Shown here: positions 20,723-32,758 of the stretch, in pieces
Layout: every line of letters starts with the position of its first letter
Position numbering within the stretch: the first letter of the stretch is position 1
Assembly: GCA_026018925.1 (NCBI GenBank)
Contig: JAKSZU010000005.1
Span: 85,111,386-85,175,385, forward strand
DNA: 64,000 nucleotides
Direction of reading: 5' to 3'
From: Tupaia tana
Lineage: Eukaryota; Chordata; Mammalia; Scandentia; Tupaiidae
Notes under the pieces: generated by a model
Database searches by the model: none
What the model saw: the letters and a program-made list of their open reading frames with translations, nothing else
What the model was told of the DNA's origin: nothing
Translations under genes and position numbers: made by a program

Positions 20723-22394
20723 GAAAAAGACAATATAAAATGCATTATCATGGAAGTCATATAGAATTGCAAGGAAGTGAATAATTAGTTCATATTTAAA
20801 ACCTCATTTAAAATTTTCTCATTATGTGTCCACTAAATAATGGATGCTGAATAAATATTTGTTAAATACATTCGTGATATATAACAAAGACAAGACTCAG
20901 AAGTCATTCACGTATTTATTAGAATGTAATATATTTAAAAATTATACAACATAACAACTCAAGTTTTAAATCATTATGTACAAATTTATATTAGAAGGCC
21001 ATATAGCAAGATGCAAAGAATATAGGGACATGAACTTCACAGCGGAAAATGTAACCACTCCTAAATAAAGGATAAATACATTTCTGGGTCATCTATTATT
21101 ACTGTTGATATCAAACAGCTCAGAACATTTTGCGGTAGGCGCAAATTAAAAACTAAAGTGCAGTGTGAAAGTATTCTGGGTTTGTCCACTCCTCATGCCC
21201 TTTAATGTCTTTTATCCAAAGGGGCCTCTTGGATAAGAGCCATTTCTGGGCAACTGAAAATGGTTAGAATTTCTGTTTGCAAGGCTATTCATTGCTTACT
21301 AAGCCTCTATTCATATTATGAAAGGTATCACCAAAATGTCCATGAAACTGTACAGTTTCTTTCTTTTTATTTCTTTTTCTTTCCTCTTTTCTTCAGGATT
21401 CCCATCTGTCCTGTACAGTTCTCTGTTACATCCTTAGGTAATCCAGGAACCAACCTATTTTCTGGAACAAAGGCTTAGAATCACTCGCTCTTATTATGTA
21501 GAACTGATCTGAAATTTAAACCTTTTCTTGTGAATCCCCCAGGTATTTTCTCACCATCATCACTGAGATGACTTGTTCTGTGTCCAGTTCATTGAAATTC
21601 CCAGACCCAGATGGTTTGATAGCTGGATATTTTAGAATATTGCCCTGATTTCCTTTTATCTATCAAGTGTAGCCAAGGTATTTTTCTCTCATCTCTTGCG
21701 GGGACCCAGAGTGTTAAACTCTGATAGTAACTGCTTAGTGTGTGGAATATCTTGCAGGAATAGCGTTAAACAATTCTTGTTAACAATGTGAATTTTAGTG
21801 AATTGTAACTCTGGTGAAAGACTATAAATTCTATGCCCCTTCATGTTTCTTTCATTAATTAGAAGAAATTGTTAGACTTAATAGTAAAAATTTAAAAATG
21901 CATGCATTTAAATCAAGAGCCATGAGTGTGAGAGTTTAAGATATGAGTTATAGATCACTAAAGCATTTATAAATGATGGTGACTAGAGCTAATTTTCATA
22001 CCATGATTTCTCTCTCAAAATTATGCTATGATTTTTATCTCTCAACTTCAGAATTTGTCTATCATCAATCTTAGTGTTCACTTTATCAAAGCAAAACAGA
22101 AAAAGAAGATATTAAAATAAATTATTTCAAAATATTTACCTTCATTAACATTAAAATGAGTTATTTATATTTAGTTTTATGGAATTGAAGACATATATAA
22201 TAGAATTAGCTTATATTATGATTATATAATGGGGTTGTTATCAATTATAAATCTTAGTAAACTATTAGCAACTTAATTTTTAACATCGGTATATTTGTGA
22301 AGGTACATTAACAAAGAATTTAATTTTCTATCGTAAATTTGAGTTATACTACTTTAAAAACTCACCTTGTGGGAAAATGCTGTTTAATAAATTA
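20723..22394. other. AT-rich DNA with one exon-like island
   Basis: No SINE for 1.9 kb. The only structure seen is a splice-site-like island at 21356-21440, described in the findings. No coding gene recognised. Confidence 0.4.
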
Positions 22395-22620
22395 AATGAT
22401 AGAGTTGATTTTGATACAACTAAGTTCAATCCAGACTCTACCATTTTTGCTTTTTCTTTGTGACTTTAAACAAATCACTCATCTTCATATCTTTTTCTCA
22501 CCTGTAAAGCAAATGTTATAACAATATCCTTATTCTTGTTTGCTGTTAACACTAAATCCAACAATCTCAGTAAATGATTTGATCATGTGTTGTATATACA
22601 AAGTGCTCAATAATTATTAG
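22395..22620 (+). mobile_element. MIR, old
   Basis: GTTCAATCCAGACTCTACC (box B and following), TTTGTGACTTTAAACAAATC, TTCTCACCTGTAAAGCAAAT and GTGCTCAATAATTATTAGAT match successive MIR segments. Confidence 0.75.
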
Positions 22621-22914
22621 ATATGTTAAACATTTTTGTCCTCAGGTTCTCAGGTTCACATTTTTACTGTTAGTATTTTGTGGAGTGTTATTTTTTCCAA
22701 CGACCATAATTTAAACTATTGTGTAAGGCAGGAATATAATAAATGTCTCCACACACTGTTTTTGAAGTAGAATGATTCTAAGAAGCTCATCTTGCTTGGA
22801 CACCTGCTTCTGTGTGTCAGGTAAAATGATACTTACATCTTATCAGTGAGTAAAAATAGTAGCTCATAGTACACAGCATAGCATCCTAAGGATATTTGCA
22901 AACAAGGGACAATG

Positions 22915-23100
22915 TGGGGCCAGATAAAGGGGCAGCAGGACCCACATGGGAAGGTCCGAGGTTCACGTCACAAGGCTTCTGTATACACATCAGGTGTGAT
23001 TGGGAATGCCTAAGGCCGGTGTGAATCAAGATGTGAAAAGCCTGTTGGGACTGCCTGTCTCTATCTCTGTCTCTCTCTATATATATATTTATATTTTCTT
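22915..23100 (+). mobile_element. SINE-3 copy
   Basis: GGGGCCAGATAAAGGGGC head, TCCGAGGTTCACGTC (box B-like), CATCAGGTGTGATTGGG, CTGCCTGTCTCTATCTCTG and a TA-rich tail. Confidence 0.55.
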
Positions 23101-24859
23101 GTCATCATTGTTATTTATGGGAGCCAAAGTACTGAATGCTGTTGTTCAAAGTTCATGTGTCCACCTTAATTTGAGTCTGTGTAGATCCCTGTATTTGAGT
23201 CGTTCTTCTCTTGTCTAACTCAACCATTCTGGGACTGCCACTACTTTCCTCAAAGCCTTCATTGCTAATAAGCAAAAATGCCATAATTTCCTTTGCACCT
23301 GCACAAAGTTTACTGGGTACTGGTTCCTTATCAGTTACCTTAAAAGGATTCTTTGTTTCCAACCAATTTGCTTTACAAAACTGGCTGGCTGCCGCTTTCT
23401 CAGCACCCTTGAATGGTTTACCTCCTTTTCTAACCTGATGGCTCTTTGTGCAAGTGCACTCTATCTGAAAATAATGTTCTCTTGGCTGCAGTGGGTTTCC
23501 TTGTTCTATTTACCAAGGCACTTAGAGAGACCATTACAATTCATTTAGGAAAAGTAGAGAAGGTCTGAAGTGAAAAAAATATATACAAAGTAAAAGAGTC
23601 TTCCATCTCAGGACCTCATGGCATTTCATATATAATGTGAGTAAATCTCTGTAAATCTCTACTCCTACATCAGCTGGATTTGTTACCATTTAATGGCTTA
23701 ACAACCAATATTTGCAGAGTCACTAATTCATTCATCTTCATCCCCATTCACTAGTTTGAAAACCAACCACCCTTCTGACATTTCTGTTTTTGTTAGTATC
23801 ACCATGGCTGTTCTAGTAGGCAAGGCTGAAATATCTGACACAGCTTTAAGATGTACAATAGCTTTGAGCCAGTACCTTTCCACTTCACATGCCTGATGAA
23901 TCTTTAATTTTGATACCCATCTCTAATTTCCATTTTTGCAGAACTGTCTTAGTTTAGGACTTTATGGTCCTGTGCCTTCTTCACCTTTCAAGGGTGTTAT
24001 AGATGCCTAATTAGTTTCCTTATCAACAATCTTCCTTGGCTTCTACTATCAAATTATTTTTTTTCTAAAACACTAGTGAATCTTGAATTTTAGCATCAGT
24101 GTTTAAGCATGGTGTTACAATGCTTAGATGTTCAATGGTTCAAAAAATTCTTTGAAAATTTGTATTCTTTCAAAAGATAAGACTGAGCAAACTGTCCACT
24201 GACTTATTTTGTCCCATTTGCAAATGTACCTTGTTACACTGAATATTTTTTAATTAAATATCTCATTTTTATCAAATGTGGTCTATTTCAAACTTAAAAT
24301 GGAGCCACTAATGATTATGTAAATGTCACAAGAATATTGTGTGCTATCACTGACATGAATGTGATGGCTATTTAAGAGACTTATTCTATTTTTATTAAAA
24401 TTAAGTTACAGAAAATTACTAAATCAAGTAATTAGTATGCTGAAACTTACTCCAAATAAATGTTTTCCCACATATTCATAAAATTTAGAAATACTATGTC
24501 TATCCTGGAGCTTTAGTTGTAAGAAAAGATTGAATCTATGTGCAGAGTTCTGCAGTTAAATGTATTAAATAGCATAGGATGGGAAATCCATTAGCAGTAG
24601 AATAAAAAGAGAAATACTATGTAAACATAGACAAAAAACAAAGCTATGCTACTGACAGATTGCAAATCCGTCATATTTGAGGATGCTATTTCAATATTTG
24701 TTTACACTTGGCAAGTTTTCTAAAGTAAAAAGTTTCCAAAAAGAGTTGCATAAAAATTTTCCACTATGGCTTGAAGATATGTATTTCCATAGATGAGACT
24801 ACATCACATTGCATTTCATAGTCAACCAGAGACAACATTTTGAATTTTTTTCTTTATTC
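23101..24859. other. Unique DNA
   Basis: 1.7 kb without a clear repeat. The open frames here are short and not protein-like. Confidence 0.4.
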
Positions 24860-25105
24860 ATTATTCAGTGCCTGCACACACGTAAGAACACACAAGCATG
24901 GAGAGGGACCAGAGCCCTCTACAGGATCTAGTCATGCCACAATTTCCTTCCTCCAGATTTCTAGCTCCTTGGATCTTGGGCACACAAATGCATGCTTGGC
25001 GTGTTTCAGGCTGACCAGGCTGAGAATTTGAACTTTATTTGCCACGTGGGAGTTAGTATCACTTGAGTAGTACTTTAATGCTGCACCACACATTCAGCTC
25101 TAGAG
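24860..25105 (-). mobile_element. SINE-2-like, diverged
   Basis: The reverse complement shows AGCTGAATGTGTGGTGCAGC, TCCCACGTGGCAAATAAAG, GTTCAAATTCTCAGCC (box B), GCATGCATTTGTGTGCCC and ATCCAAGGAGCTAG. The order matches the tRNA SINEs, but the head resembles SINE-2 more than SINE-L. Confidence 0.5.
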
Positions 25106-26423
25106 ATTAATCTTTACAAACTTACTACATGTCATGATTGAGAGTAAGTTTTTATTTCCCTGGTTTGCACTTTTACAAAAGAAATGGAACCAACTAAAAG
25201 GGCACATCACCTCTAAGAAAGCCATTACACAAATATACATGCTTTACGCCTTCTCTTTCTGTTTAAATGTTTACTTTGAAGCAGATAATAAATCTTAGAT
25301 CTCTGAGATAAAGCTAGAAACTCAAGTTGATTCTACCGAAGGAAAAAAAAAAAAGCAAATGATACTCACACTCTCAGTTAGATGACTTCCCATTTTAGAT
25401 CCCAGATGTACCTAGCCAAGAAAGAAAAAGAAAAACATAGAAGCATCTACAAACCAGGGTCTAGTTGTCTGAACACTGAAGGTCAGAGCTACTAATGCCC
25501 CCCCCATAGATTACTCTGTGAATCTAGGACTATGTGTCATTATTAGATTCAGTACGTTTGCTGTCTGGATGACCGTGGTCAGAGACCAAGCATTGTCCCT
25601 GACTTGACACCTTATCCACTGTAAGACCTTTTAATTATTTTTTAAGCTTTGCTGACTCTGTGATGAGGAAGATAGACCTATCACTACTGCAGTTGCAATT
25701 CTGAGCTACGACATCTAAGACACAAAGGTATTAGTCCCCATCCCATGTCTTTTCTATTAATGTGCTACTATTTTTAAAACCAGGTCATGCCGTAAACACA
25801 AACCATAAATGTAATAGTCCTCATAAGATCCAGAAGAAGTAAGAGCTCGGTACAGGATTCAGGTAATCTCTGTGATTCAATGTATTGGAGGTATCTTGGT
25901 GGATCAGAGTGCTATGTGATGGATTATAAAGATTCAGAGGAGAACTTTTGAATAGGTACCCAAGAAATTTGACCTGGCTCATGCCCTATAGGCAAGAGAA
26001 TTACTCTCAGTTTGAAAATAAAGTCTCTGGCATAACAAAAAATTTTGGGAAAAAATGATCACTGATCTGTGGACAGGTGACTATACACAGACCTATTATA
26101 TAATGAGCTGGTTAATGTAACACTTGACCAGCTTTATCACAAAGTCTTCTAAGTTCTTTAGTAACTTCCTGTATGTTGAATGGCACAAAACAGGATTGAG
26201 CACACTCAGTTCCAAAACAAGCTGATTACATGAACACTTGCAAGATATTTTCTTTTTCCCAATGCACATTAACCTGGGAAATGATTGTAGGTCTCTTGGG
26301 ACAAAGATCAAGAAAACATTTCTACACACATATATGGTGATGGTGTTGCCTAATTCTTCTCAAAGGGTCCAAATTTTTGTTCCATATCCTATATCTGTGT
26401 TTGAAATGAAGATTTGTTTTCAA
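25106..26423. other. Unique DNA
   Basis: An A run at 25342-25354 and a C8 run at 25499-25506. No gene or assigned repeat. Confidence 0.4.
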
Positions 26424-26439
26424 AGTTTTTGAGTTTTTT

Positions 26440-26698
26440 GGGAACCAGCAGTTAGTGTAATGGCTATGTCGCTGGACTCCCACGTAGTGGACCACAGTTC
26501 GCGTCCCGGACCTGGTGGCTTAGAACTCATGCGGGGTGCGTGTGCGTGCGTGCCCAGTATCCTGAGAGGAGAATGGAGGAGAAGGGATTGCGGTGTGACC
26601 ATCCCCCCTTGGGGGTGATTTTTCGCTTTCTGTCTCTATGTCTCTCTCTGTCTGTCTGGTGAGTGCACGCGCCCTATAGCGAAAACCTCTCAAAAAAG
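26440..26698 (+). mobile_element. Young SINE-L with target-site duplication
   Basis: GGAACCAGCAGTTAGTGTAATGG head to GCGCCCTATAGCGAAAACC. AAGTTTTTGAGTTTTTT flanks it at 26423-26439 and 26700-26716. Short A tail. Confidence 0.96.
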
Positions 26699-27011
26699 AA
26701 GTTTTTGAGTTTTTTAAATCAAATATCAATAAAATATTATTATAGAAATCAACTAACACTCATGATTAATCATGCATCTCTTCTGGTTCTTATTGCTGTG
26801 TGATTTGTGAGCCTCAACTAATTAATACATTGAGGAATCCTAAAGTCATTGCAGCTATAATTTTTTTATATCAAACACGGACCCATTTAAAATATTTTCT
26901 TAGCATACAATATTTATAACAGATTATAATGGTGTTTGATAAATCATGACTTCTACCATATGCTGAAAGAAACTACAGAGACTTTCTTGGGTAAGAACAT
27001 AAATATTATAT

Positions 27012-27332
27012 GGGACCAACATGTGGCATGGTGCTTAAGGCACTGGACCCCTACTGACAGTGGTTAAAGTCCTAGATCCTAGGGACCAGCAGTTAGCGTA
27101 ATGGCTATGTCGCTGGACTCCCACGTAGTCGACCGTGGTTCGAGTCCCGGACCCGGCGGCTTAAACTCACGCCGGGCGCGTGTGCGTGCATGCCCAAGAT
27201 CCCGAGAGGAGAATGGAGGAGAAGGGATTGCGGCGTGGCCATCCCCCCTGGGGGGTGATTTCCTGCTTTCTATCTCTCTGTCTCTCTCTGTCTGTCTGGC
27301 GAGCGCACGCGCCCTATAGCAAAAACCTCTCC

Positions 27333-27364
<32 letters not shown>

Positions 27365-27553
27365 TAGATCCTGCAGCAGCTTGAAACAGGCTGGGCACAG
27401 GCACATACATGCCCCCAGATCCTGAAAGAATAGTGGGGGAGAAGCCATTGTGGTATGGCCAACCATCCTGGAGGATGATTTCCTGTTTCTTCTCTCTTTG
27501 TCTCTGTCTCTCCAGTGAGTATATGCACCCTATAGCAAAAGTCTCTCAAAAAA
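27012..27553 (+). mobile_element. SINE-L (old) split by a young SINE-L
   Basis: Outer parts are 27012-27080 (GGGACCAACATGTGGCATGG to AAAGTCCTAGATCCT) and 27361-27553 (resuming GTCCTAGATCCTGC, through ACCCTATAGCAAAAGTC). The insertion lies in its box B region. The hairpin reads CATCCTGGAGGATG. Confidence 0.93.
27081..27360 (+). mobile_element. Young CpG-rich SINE-L, nested
   Basis: Near-consensus copy: GGGACCAGCAGTTAGCGTAA, GGTTCGAGTCCCGGACC, ACGCCGGGCGCGTGTGC, ATCCCCCCTGGGGGGTGAT and GCGCCCTATAGCAAAAACC, then about 28 A. GTCCTAGATCCT of the host SINE is duplicated on both sides. Confidence 0.97.
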
Positions 27554-29126
27554 TAAAATAAACATTATAATGATTTATTTATTTGAAACAAATCATTTAA
27601 GATTTCTACCTTTAACTCTATACCTATTGACTAATAGTATAAATCTTCCCAAAGTATTTAACCCATTTTAGCCATAATTTCACCTGTCTAATAAAGTGTA
27701 CATAAACTTATTCTTAATCCAATTACTATTTAAGATTATTTCTCTTTATCCAATTACCTACTTTTATCCTATTATTTTAACAATTTGTTCTCTTTCAAAA
27801 ATCAGTTTTTGGAAAAGCTAATAGTTCATACTGTCTACACATAGTTTTTCTGGCTGTTAGGCTAAGTGAAAGTACATTAACACCATCTGCTTACAGTCAC
27901 ATTTGCAGTAGTTTATTCCTTTAGTAGATGAAAATTATATAAACACCCTGTACTATTTTTTTCAACCAGAAGTCATGAATCTTGTTTTCAATTTACATTC
28001 ACATGGTTTCATAAAATAACAAAACTGATTTCAAATCTCCTTTCTATAAATAATATACTACATAATATACTTTAAATTCATCATAAAGATAAGTAAAGCT
28101 CTAGTTTTCTCTTTATACACCAAGTCATGAACTCCAGTGACCAAAACATGATTAGAAAGCTATATCTCTGTTATCCTTTGATGGATATAGTAAAATGCCT
28201 CTGTCATTGAAAATAATAGTATAGCATGTTCTTGTGGGGGATCAGATATAATCATTTTCCTGTATTCCCTTTGGTGAGCAGTGGTTGGGTTTCAAACACA
28301 ATTTAATAAAATATTCCAAATGGGTAATTTATCACTGAATTTTGAAAGATGAATTTTTCTGTATTGCTAAATATTTATTGTAAACGTGATTCCAAAATGG
28401 AAAGCAACCATTTGTACTACCAGTTACAGCTTGTAACTGCATATGACTATTGAGGTTCAGTCCTTCCCAGCAACAGAATTCATCAAGGAAGATACAGAGC
28501 TGTAGTGGGTGGCTCCTGAGAAGTCTGGCTTCCATGACGGACAGACACCTGGCAGTAGCACTGGGTTTCTACTTCAGAATTAAATCTCCTTTCTGACTTT
28601 TTTGCCTTGAGCCAAATGACTTTTAATGAATCATGTATTATAAGAGGCACAGAAGCTTACATGGATTCTCTTACTCTAATTAACTTATGAATCTAAACAG
28701 TTTTATATGAGAACTAGGAATTTTTGTGGAAAAGGGCAAGATTTCTATGAAATACAATCACTCTAGTCCTTATTAAATTCCCAAGATTAAATCAAAGCCT
28801 AGGGAAAAGGAAGCCAATTATAAACTACCTAATTGTATTCCTAAGAAATGTCCATACGGTTTAGCAGAAAGTAGAAAGATAAATACTTTCCATCTTTAGC
28901 ACCAAGGTATAGGATTGGCTTGTGAAAGGAAAACCTGCCACTTATCAAGAAAAGTTCAGGTTTTGGCTAAAACATGTTTTCATTCAAATCTATAATGCAT
29001 AAAAGATTTTCTTTAAAAACACATGAATACAGAATAAAGGAGAATTAGATTTTATTGTGAATGAACTGAATATATTTGCATGGATTGGAGTCTAATGTTT
29101 ATGAAGGAGTTAATATTCACCAATTT
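27554..29126. other. AT-rich DNA
   Basis: 1.6 kb without a SINE. No gene or assigned repeat. Confidence 0.4.
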
Positions 29127-29384
29127 TTTTTTTTTATTTTTTAAGAGATTTTTGCTATAGGGTATGTGCATTTGCCAGAAAGACAGAGAGATAGAAAGCA
29201 AGAAGTCACTCCCTAAGGGAGACGGCCATGCCACAGTCCTTTCTCCTCCATTCTCCTCTTAGGATTTTGAGGACGTATGCACATGCAGTCAATGTGAGTT
29301 TTAAGCCAACAGATCTGGGACTTGAACCATGATCAACTTACATGGTAGTCTAGTGACATAACCATTATGCCATCTGCTGGTCCC
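29127..29384 (-). mobile_element. SINE-L, middle-aged
   Basis: T run, TGCTATAGGGTATGTGCATT, CTCCCTAAGGGAG hairpin, TTTCTCCTCCATTCTCCTC, and ATGCCATCTGCTGGTCCC at the head. Confidence 0.92.
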
Positions 29385-29468
29385 GATATATACCAAAATT
29401 TCAATTTCATAGGTCTTGTATGCTCTTCCCCCAACAGCGTTCTTAAACTCTCCTGAAAAAGACTGCAT

Positions 29469-29526
29469 TTTCTCTCTCTCTCTCTCTCTCTCTGGTGAGA
29501 ACATGTATTCTATAGCAAATTAAAAA
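29469..29526 (+). mobile_element. SINE-L 3' end fragment
   Basis: (TC)n followed by TGGTGAGAACATGTATTC and TATAGCAAATTAAAAA: the last 60 bp of the family only. Confidence 0.65.
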
Positions 29527-29879
29527 TAGTTATAAGTGAAGTTCAATGAATAATTCTAAAAATAAGTATAGATTAGCACCAAATAATAAATGAAAGTTAT
29601 TAGAGTATTACGTCTCCTCTCTAAAATGTCTATAGCTTATAGCTGAACTGCTTATCTTTCATTAATATTTTCTACAAATATTTTATGTACATGAAAAATA
29701 TACTTTTCCTTTTTTTAATTAACTAGTGTTATTTACTGTGGACGAATGACTTCATTAAACTCACATTCTGCATCTTGAGCAATGGCATAACTAACTGGTA
29801 TATCAAGTGAATACTTGAGGCAGCCACATTTAACCTTGCTTCCCCTGTCTTCATAGACCTCAAGCTAGCTTTCCCTTGA

Positions 29880-30162
29880 CTTTTTTTTTTTTTTTTTTTT
29901 TTTTTTTGAGAGGTTTTCGCTATAGGGCGCGTGCGCTCGCCAAACAGACAGGGAGAGACATGGAGACAGAAAGCGAGAAATCACCCCCCTGGGGGGGGAT
30001 GGTCACGCCGCAATCCCTTCTCCTCCATTCTCCTCTCAGCATCTTGGGCACGCACGCAGACGCGCCCGGCGTGAGTTTTAAGCCACCGGGTCCGGGACGC
30101 GAACCACTGTTGACTACATGGGAGTCCAGCGACATAGCCATTACACTAACTGCTGGTTCCCC
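29880..30162 (-). mobile_element. Young CpG-rich SINE-L
   Basis: T27-class run, CGCTATAGGGCGCGTGCGC, GCAGACGCGCCCGGCGTGAG, GGTCCGGGACGCGAACC, CTAACTGCTGGTTCCC. CTTGACTTT / CCTTAACTTT flank it. Confidence 0.95.
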
Positions 30163-30399
30163 CTTAACTTTCATAATAGCAAAACTGAAAGCTATTCTTG
30201 AAGGGAAAATGTTAAATACATCATATCATAGAAGATGGTGGAAAAATAGAGATGAGTTATTTTCTTGCAGATTTTAATTTGTAGCTACATTCAAAAATAA
30301 AATACCTGCTTCTCACATACTAATAACTGAAAGTTGGAGGCCAAAATGGAAGTTCTCAAAGCCACCTGGCTTATATCAATACAACTATTATTAATAGCA

Positions 30400-30618
30400 T
30401 TTCAGTGTCCAGGTGGTGGGACGGAGAGGCTGACTGACATGCAAAGTTTCTGGGTTCATACCTGGAGACCTTTTCATGTATACCAGGTGTGCATACACCC
30501 ATGATCCCAGGCTGACTGAGGCAGGGGTGGATTTTGGCCCCAAGATACGGTTAAGGGACAGTCTCTCTCTGTCTTTGTCTCTCTTGACTATAACAGAAAT
30601 AAACTTAACAAAATAGTA
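30400..30618 (+). mobile_element. SINE-3 copy
   Basis: GTGTCCAGGTGGTGGGACGG head, TTCTGGGTTCATACCTGG (box B-like), CCAGGTGTGCATACACCC, CAGGCTGACTGAGGCAGG, CTCTCTCTGTCTTTGTCTC and an ATAAACTTAACAAAATAG tail. The best-preserved member of this group in the window. Confidence 0.6.
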
Positions 30619-30620
30619 TT

Positions 30621-30862
30621 TTGGAGTCAACTAGTGGCATGGTAGTTAAAGTGGCTGGATCCCACATGGCTTGCTGTGCTGTTAGAATCCTAGACCTGCA
30701 GCTTGAAAAATATACAGGGTTTGTGAGTGTGTATGCTCAATAGTCCCAAAAAAAGAAGAAATGGAGGAGAAGGAATTGTGGTGTGACTACCCCCAATGGG
30801 GGTTGATTTTTCACGTTCCCTTTCTCTCTATCTCTAGCTCTCTGACAATTATTTTTTTTAAA
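30621..30862 (+). mobile_element. SINE-L, old copy
   Basis: GGAGTCAACTAGTGGCATGG head, TATGCTCAATAGTCCC, ACCCCCAATGGGGGT hairpin (30789-30803) and a CT-rich end; the TATAGCA end is lost. AAAATAGTATTT / AAAATAGAATTT flank it. Confidence 0.88.
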
Positions 30863-32643
30863 ATAGAATTTCAATAAAAATGGAAAAATCTTGAGCAAAG
30901 TTTAATCTGAACAAAGCATCAATACAAGAGGCATAAAATATCACACACAAGTTTTATCAACTTAGCATGGGTGATTATATTATGATCAGTTTCAGACTAT
31001 TTTATATTTAACATACATTCAGTTAGTGACTTTTGGGTTAAATTACTGTGAATTTTTATCATTCCGATTTTATATGTGCAATTCCCTTTATACATGTCAT
31101 CTTTCGGGATGAAGAACAATAGTGTAGCATATTTAGATTTTTAGGTAAAGTTTCTAATTGACATACAACATATTTCTTATGCTTTCCAAATTCCAACCAT
31201 CAGTCACTACCATCATGGTTTAACCTTACTGCTTTGCTATTCACCGCCAATGCTACTAAAAATGTATTACTGTAAATAAGCTAGATTAAAATAATATTTC
31301 TGATGCCCACTACATAAAATTTTTAGAGATGAAATGAGATTAACTATGTAAGCCATTTAATTTAGTATCAGGCTTTTAATAAACATTAAATGATATTTGT
31401 AACAATAGTTCTTAATCACATCACTGATAATGGAATATATTAATTGACTGTTACATACACTGCACTCTTTCTAAATTATGGTAAAAGAAAGATATATCGT
31501 CTCTACTCCATTTTCTTCATGGCTACACCTGCTGACCTAATTAGCCCCCAGTCCTACTTAGTCTCAATTTTTACTATAACCTCCAGTGTGTTACTCTTCT
31601 GTACTTATTCTCTCATGAAGTGAGACTTTAGTTTTCTGGCAGTTATCATCTAAATTGCGCAGGTATATATATATATACACATACCAATAGCATACTTACT
31701 ACATTTGGAACTAAGGTAAATATACAAAAATGATCAAGTCTCTGTGTGACTTTATAAGCCACTTCCATGTGGTTCTTTATTTATCCTGTCATTATTTTAA
31801 GATTTAGTGAGCACTATGTATGTGCCAGATTGTGTTTTACAGACTGCACATGGGAAAAATGATTCAGATAAGGTCTCTATTCTTGAAGAGGTAAAGAGAA
31901 AATCCACTCATTGACCTATGTAATAGAAACATAATAATGAAAGTGTGGAGATATTCAGAAGGAAAAAGTTTCCCTGTGAATAGTACAGAAATGGCATTTA
32001 ATACTATCCTTGAGAAACAGAGATATTTGCAAGAAGAAGCAACTCAGAAAAAATACTCAGAAAATACAGAGTAAGAATACTGAGGGAAAAAGAAAAAAAA
32101 ACCTTTTAGCTCTTCTTGGATAGTGTTAGATTGTAAGTGGCAGAAACTAAGATTATAATAATTGACTGGAGACAGATATGATGACAGGTACTTTTGATTA
32201 TTTTGATATATAGTGTCTCCACACAAAAAAGAATGTGAGCAAATACACCAACACCTCAGATTTAAATAATGAGTATAAGAATTTGTCATAGTCCCAAGTG
32301 AAAAATGAGTAACATAGAAGTGACTGCATATTTCAAGTAAATAGTCTAAGCTACTATCTATAGCAGTCAAGGACAGTTAAATTTCTAAACCTGTGAAAAA
32401 TATCTCATTAGAAAAATTAAAAGGAGGTTGTTTGCAAGTCATTTTTTTTTCTATTACATCAGCAAAAAGAGTAAGCAATAAAACCCTCAAATATCAAGTG
32501 TTTATGTAAGACCAAACAGGAATAAATTCACATTTTACAGAAACTCTTAAGAATATACATTATTTTATACCTTTGTGAATCTGTTATTTTATTTTATTTT
32601 TTAAAATAAAGGGTATGTGAAATTATGTTTACAACACTGAAAT
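30863..32643. other. AT-rich DNA
   Basis: One ancient relic is described at 31795-31900. Otherwise no gene or repeat recognised. Confidence 0.4.
31795..31900. mobile_element. Ancient L2/MIR-age relic
   Basis: TTAGTGAGCACTATGTATGTG, GATTGTGTTTTACAGACTGC and AAGGTCTCTATTCTTGAAGA follow a widely shared mammalian motif order ('GAGCACCTACTATGTGCCAG...GACAAGGTCCCTGCCCT'). Family uncertain. Confidence 0.45.
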
Positions 32644-32758
32644 AGGATCCAACAGATAGCATAGAGGTTACGTCACTGAACTCCCTCGTGGATGACAGTG
32701 GTTAAGTCCTGGTCCTGGTGGCTTAAAAATTATGTCGGGCGCAAATGCATGCATGTCA
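32644..32758 (+). mobile_element. SINE-L, 3' part missing
   Basis: GGATCCAACAGATAGCATAG head, GTGGTTAAGTCCTGG, ATGTCGGGCGCAAATGC, and then sequence unlike the family. A recombination or deletion product. Confidence 0.8.

Noticed and set aside
21129-21145. TTTGCG/CGCAAA inverted repeat as a transposon end or regulatory hairpin
   Set aside because: Isolated 6-bp arms with no matching partner or repeat family nearby; within chance.
27081-27155. tRNA gene
   Set aside because: Boxes A and B are present, but the acceptor and anticodon stems do not pair and the unit continues into the SINE body; it is a SINE head.
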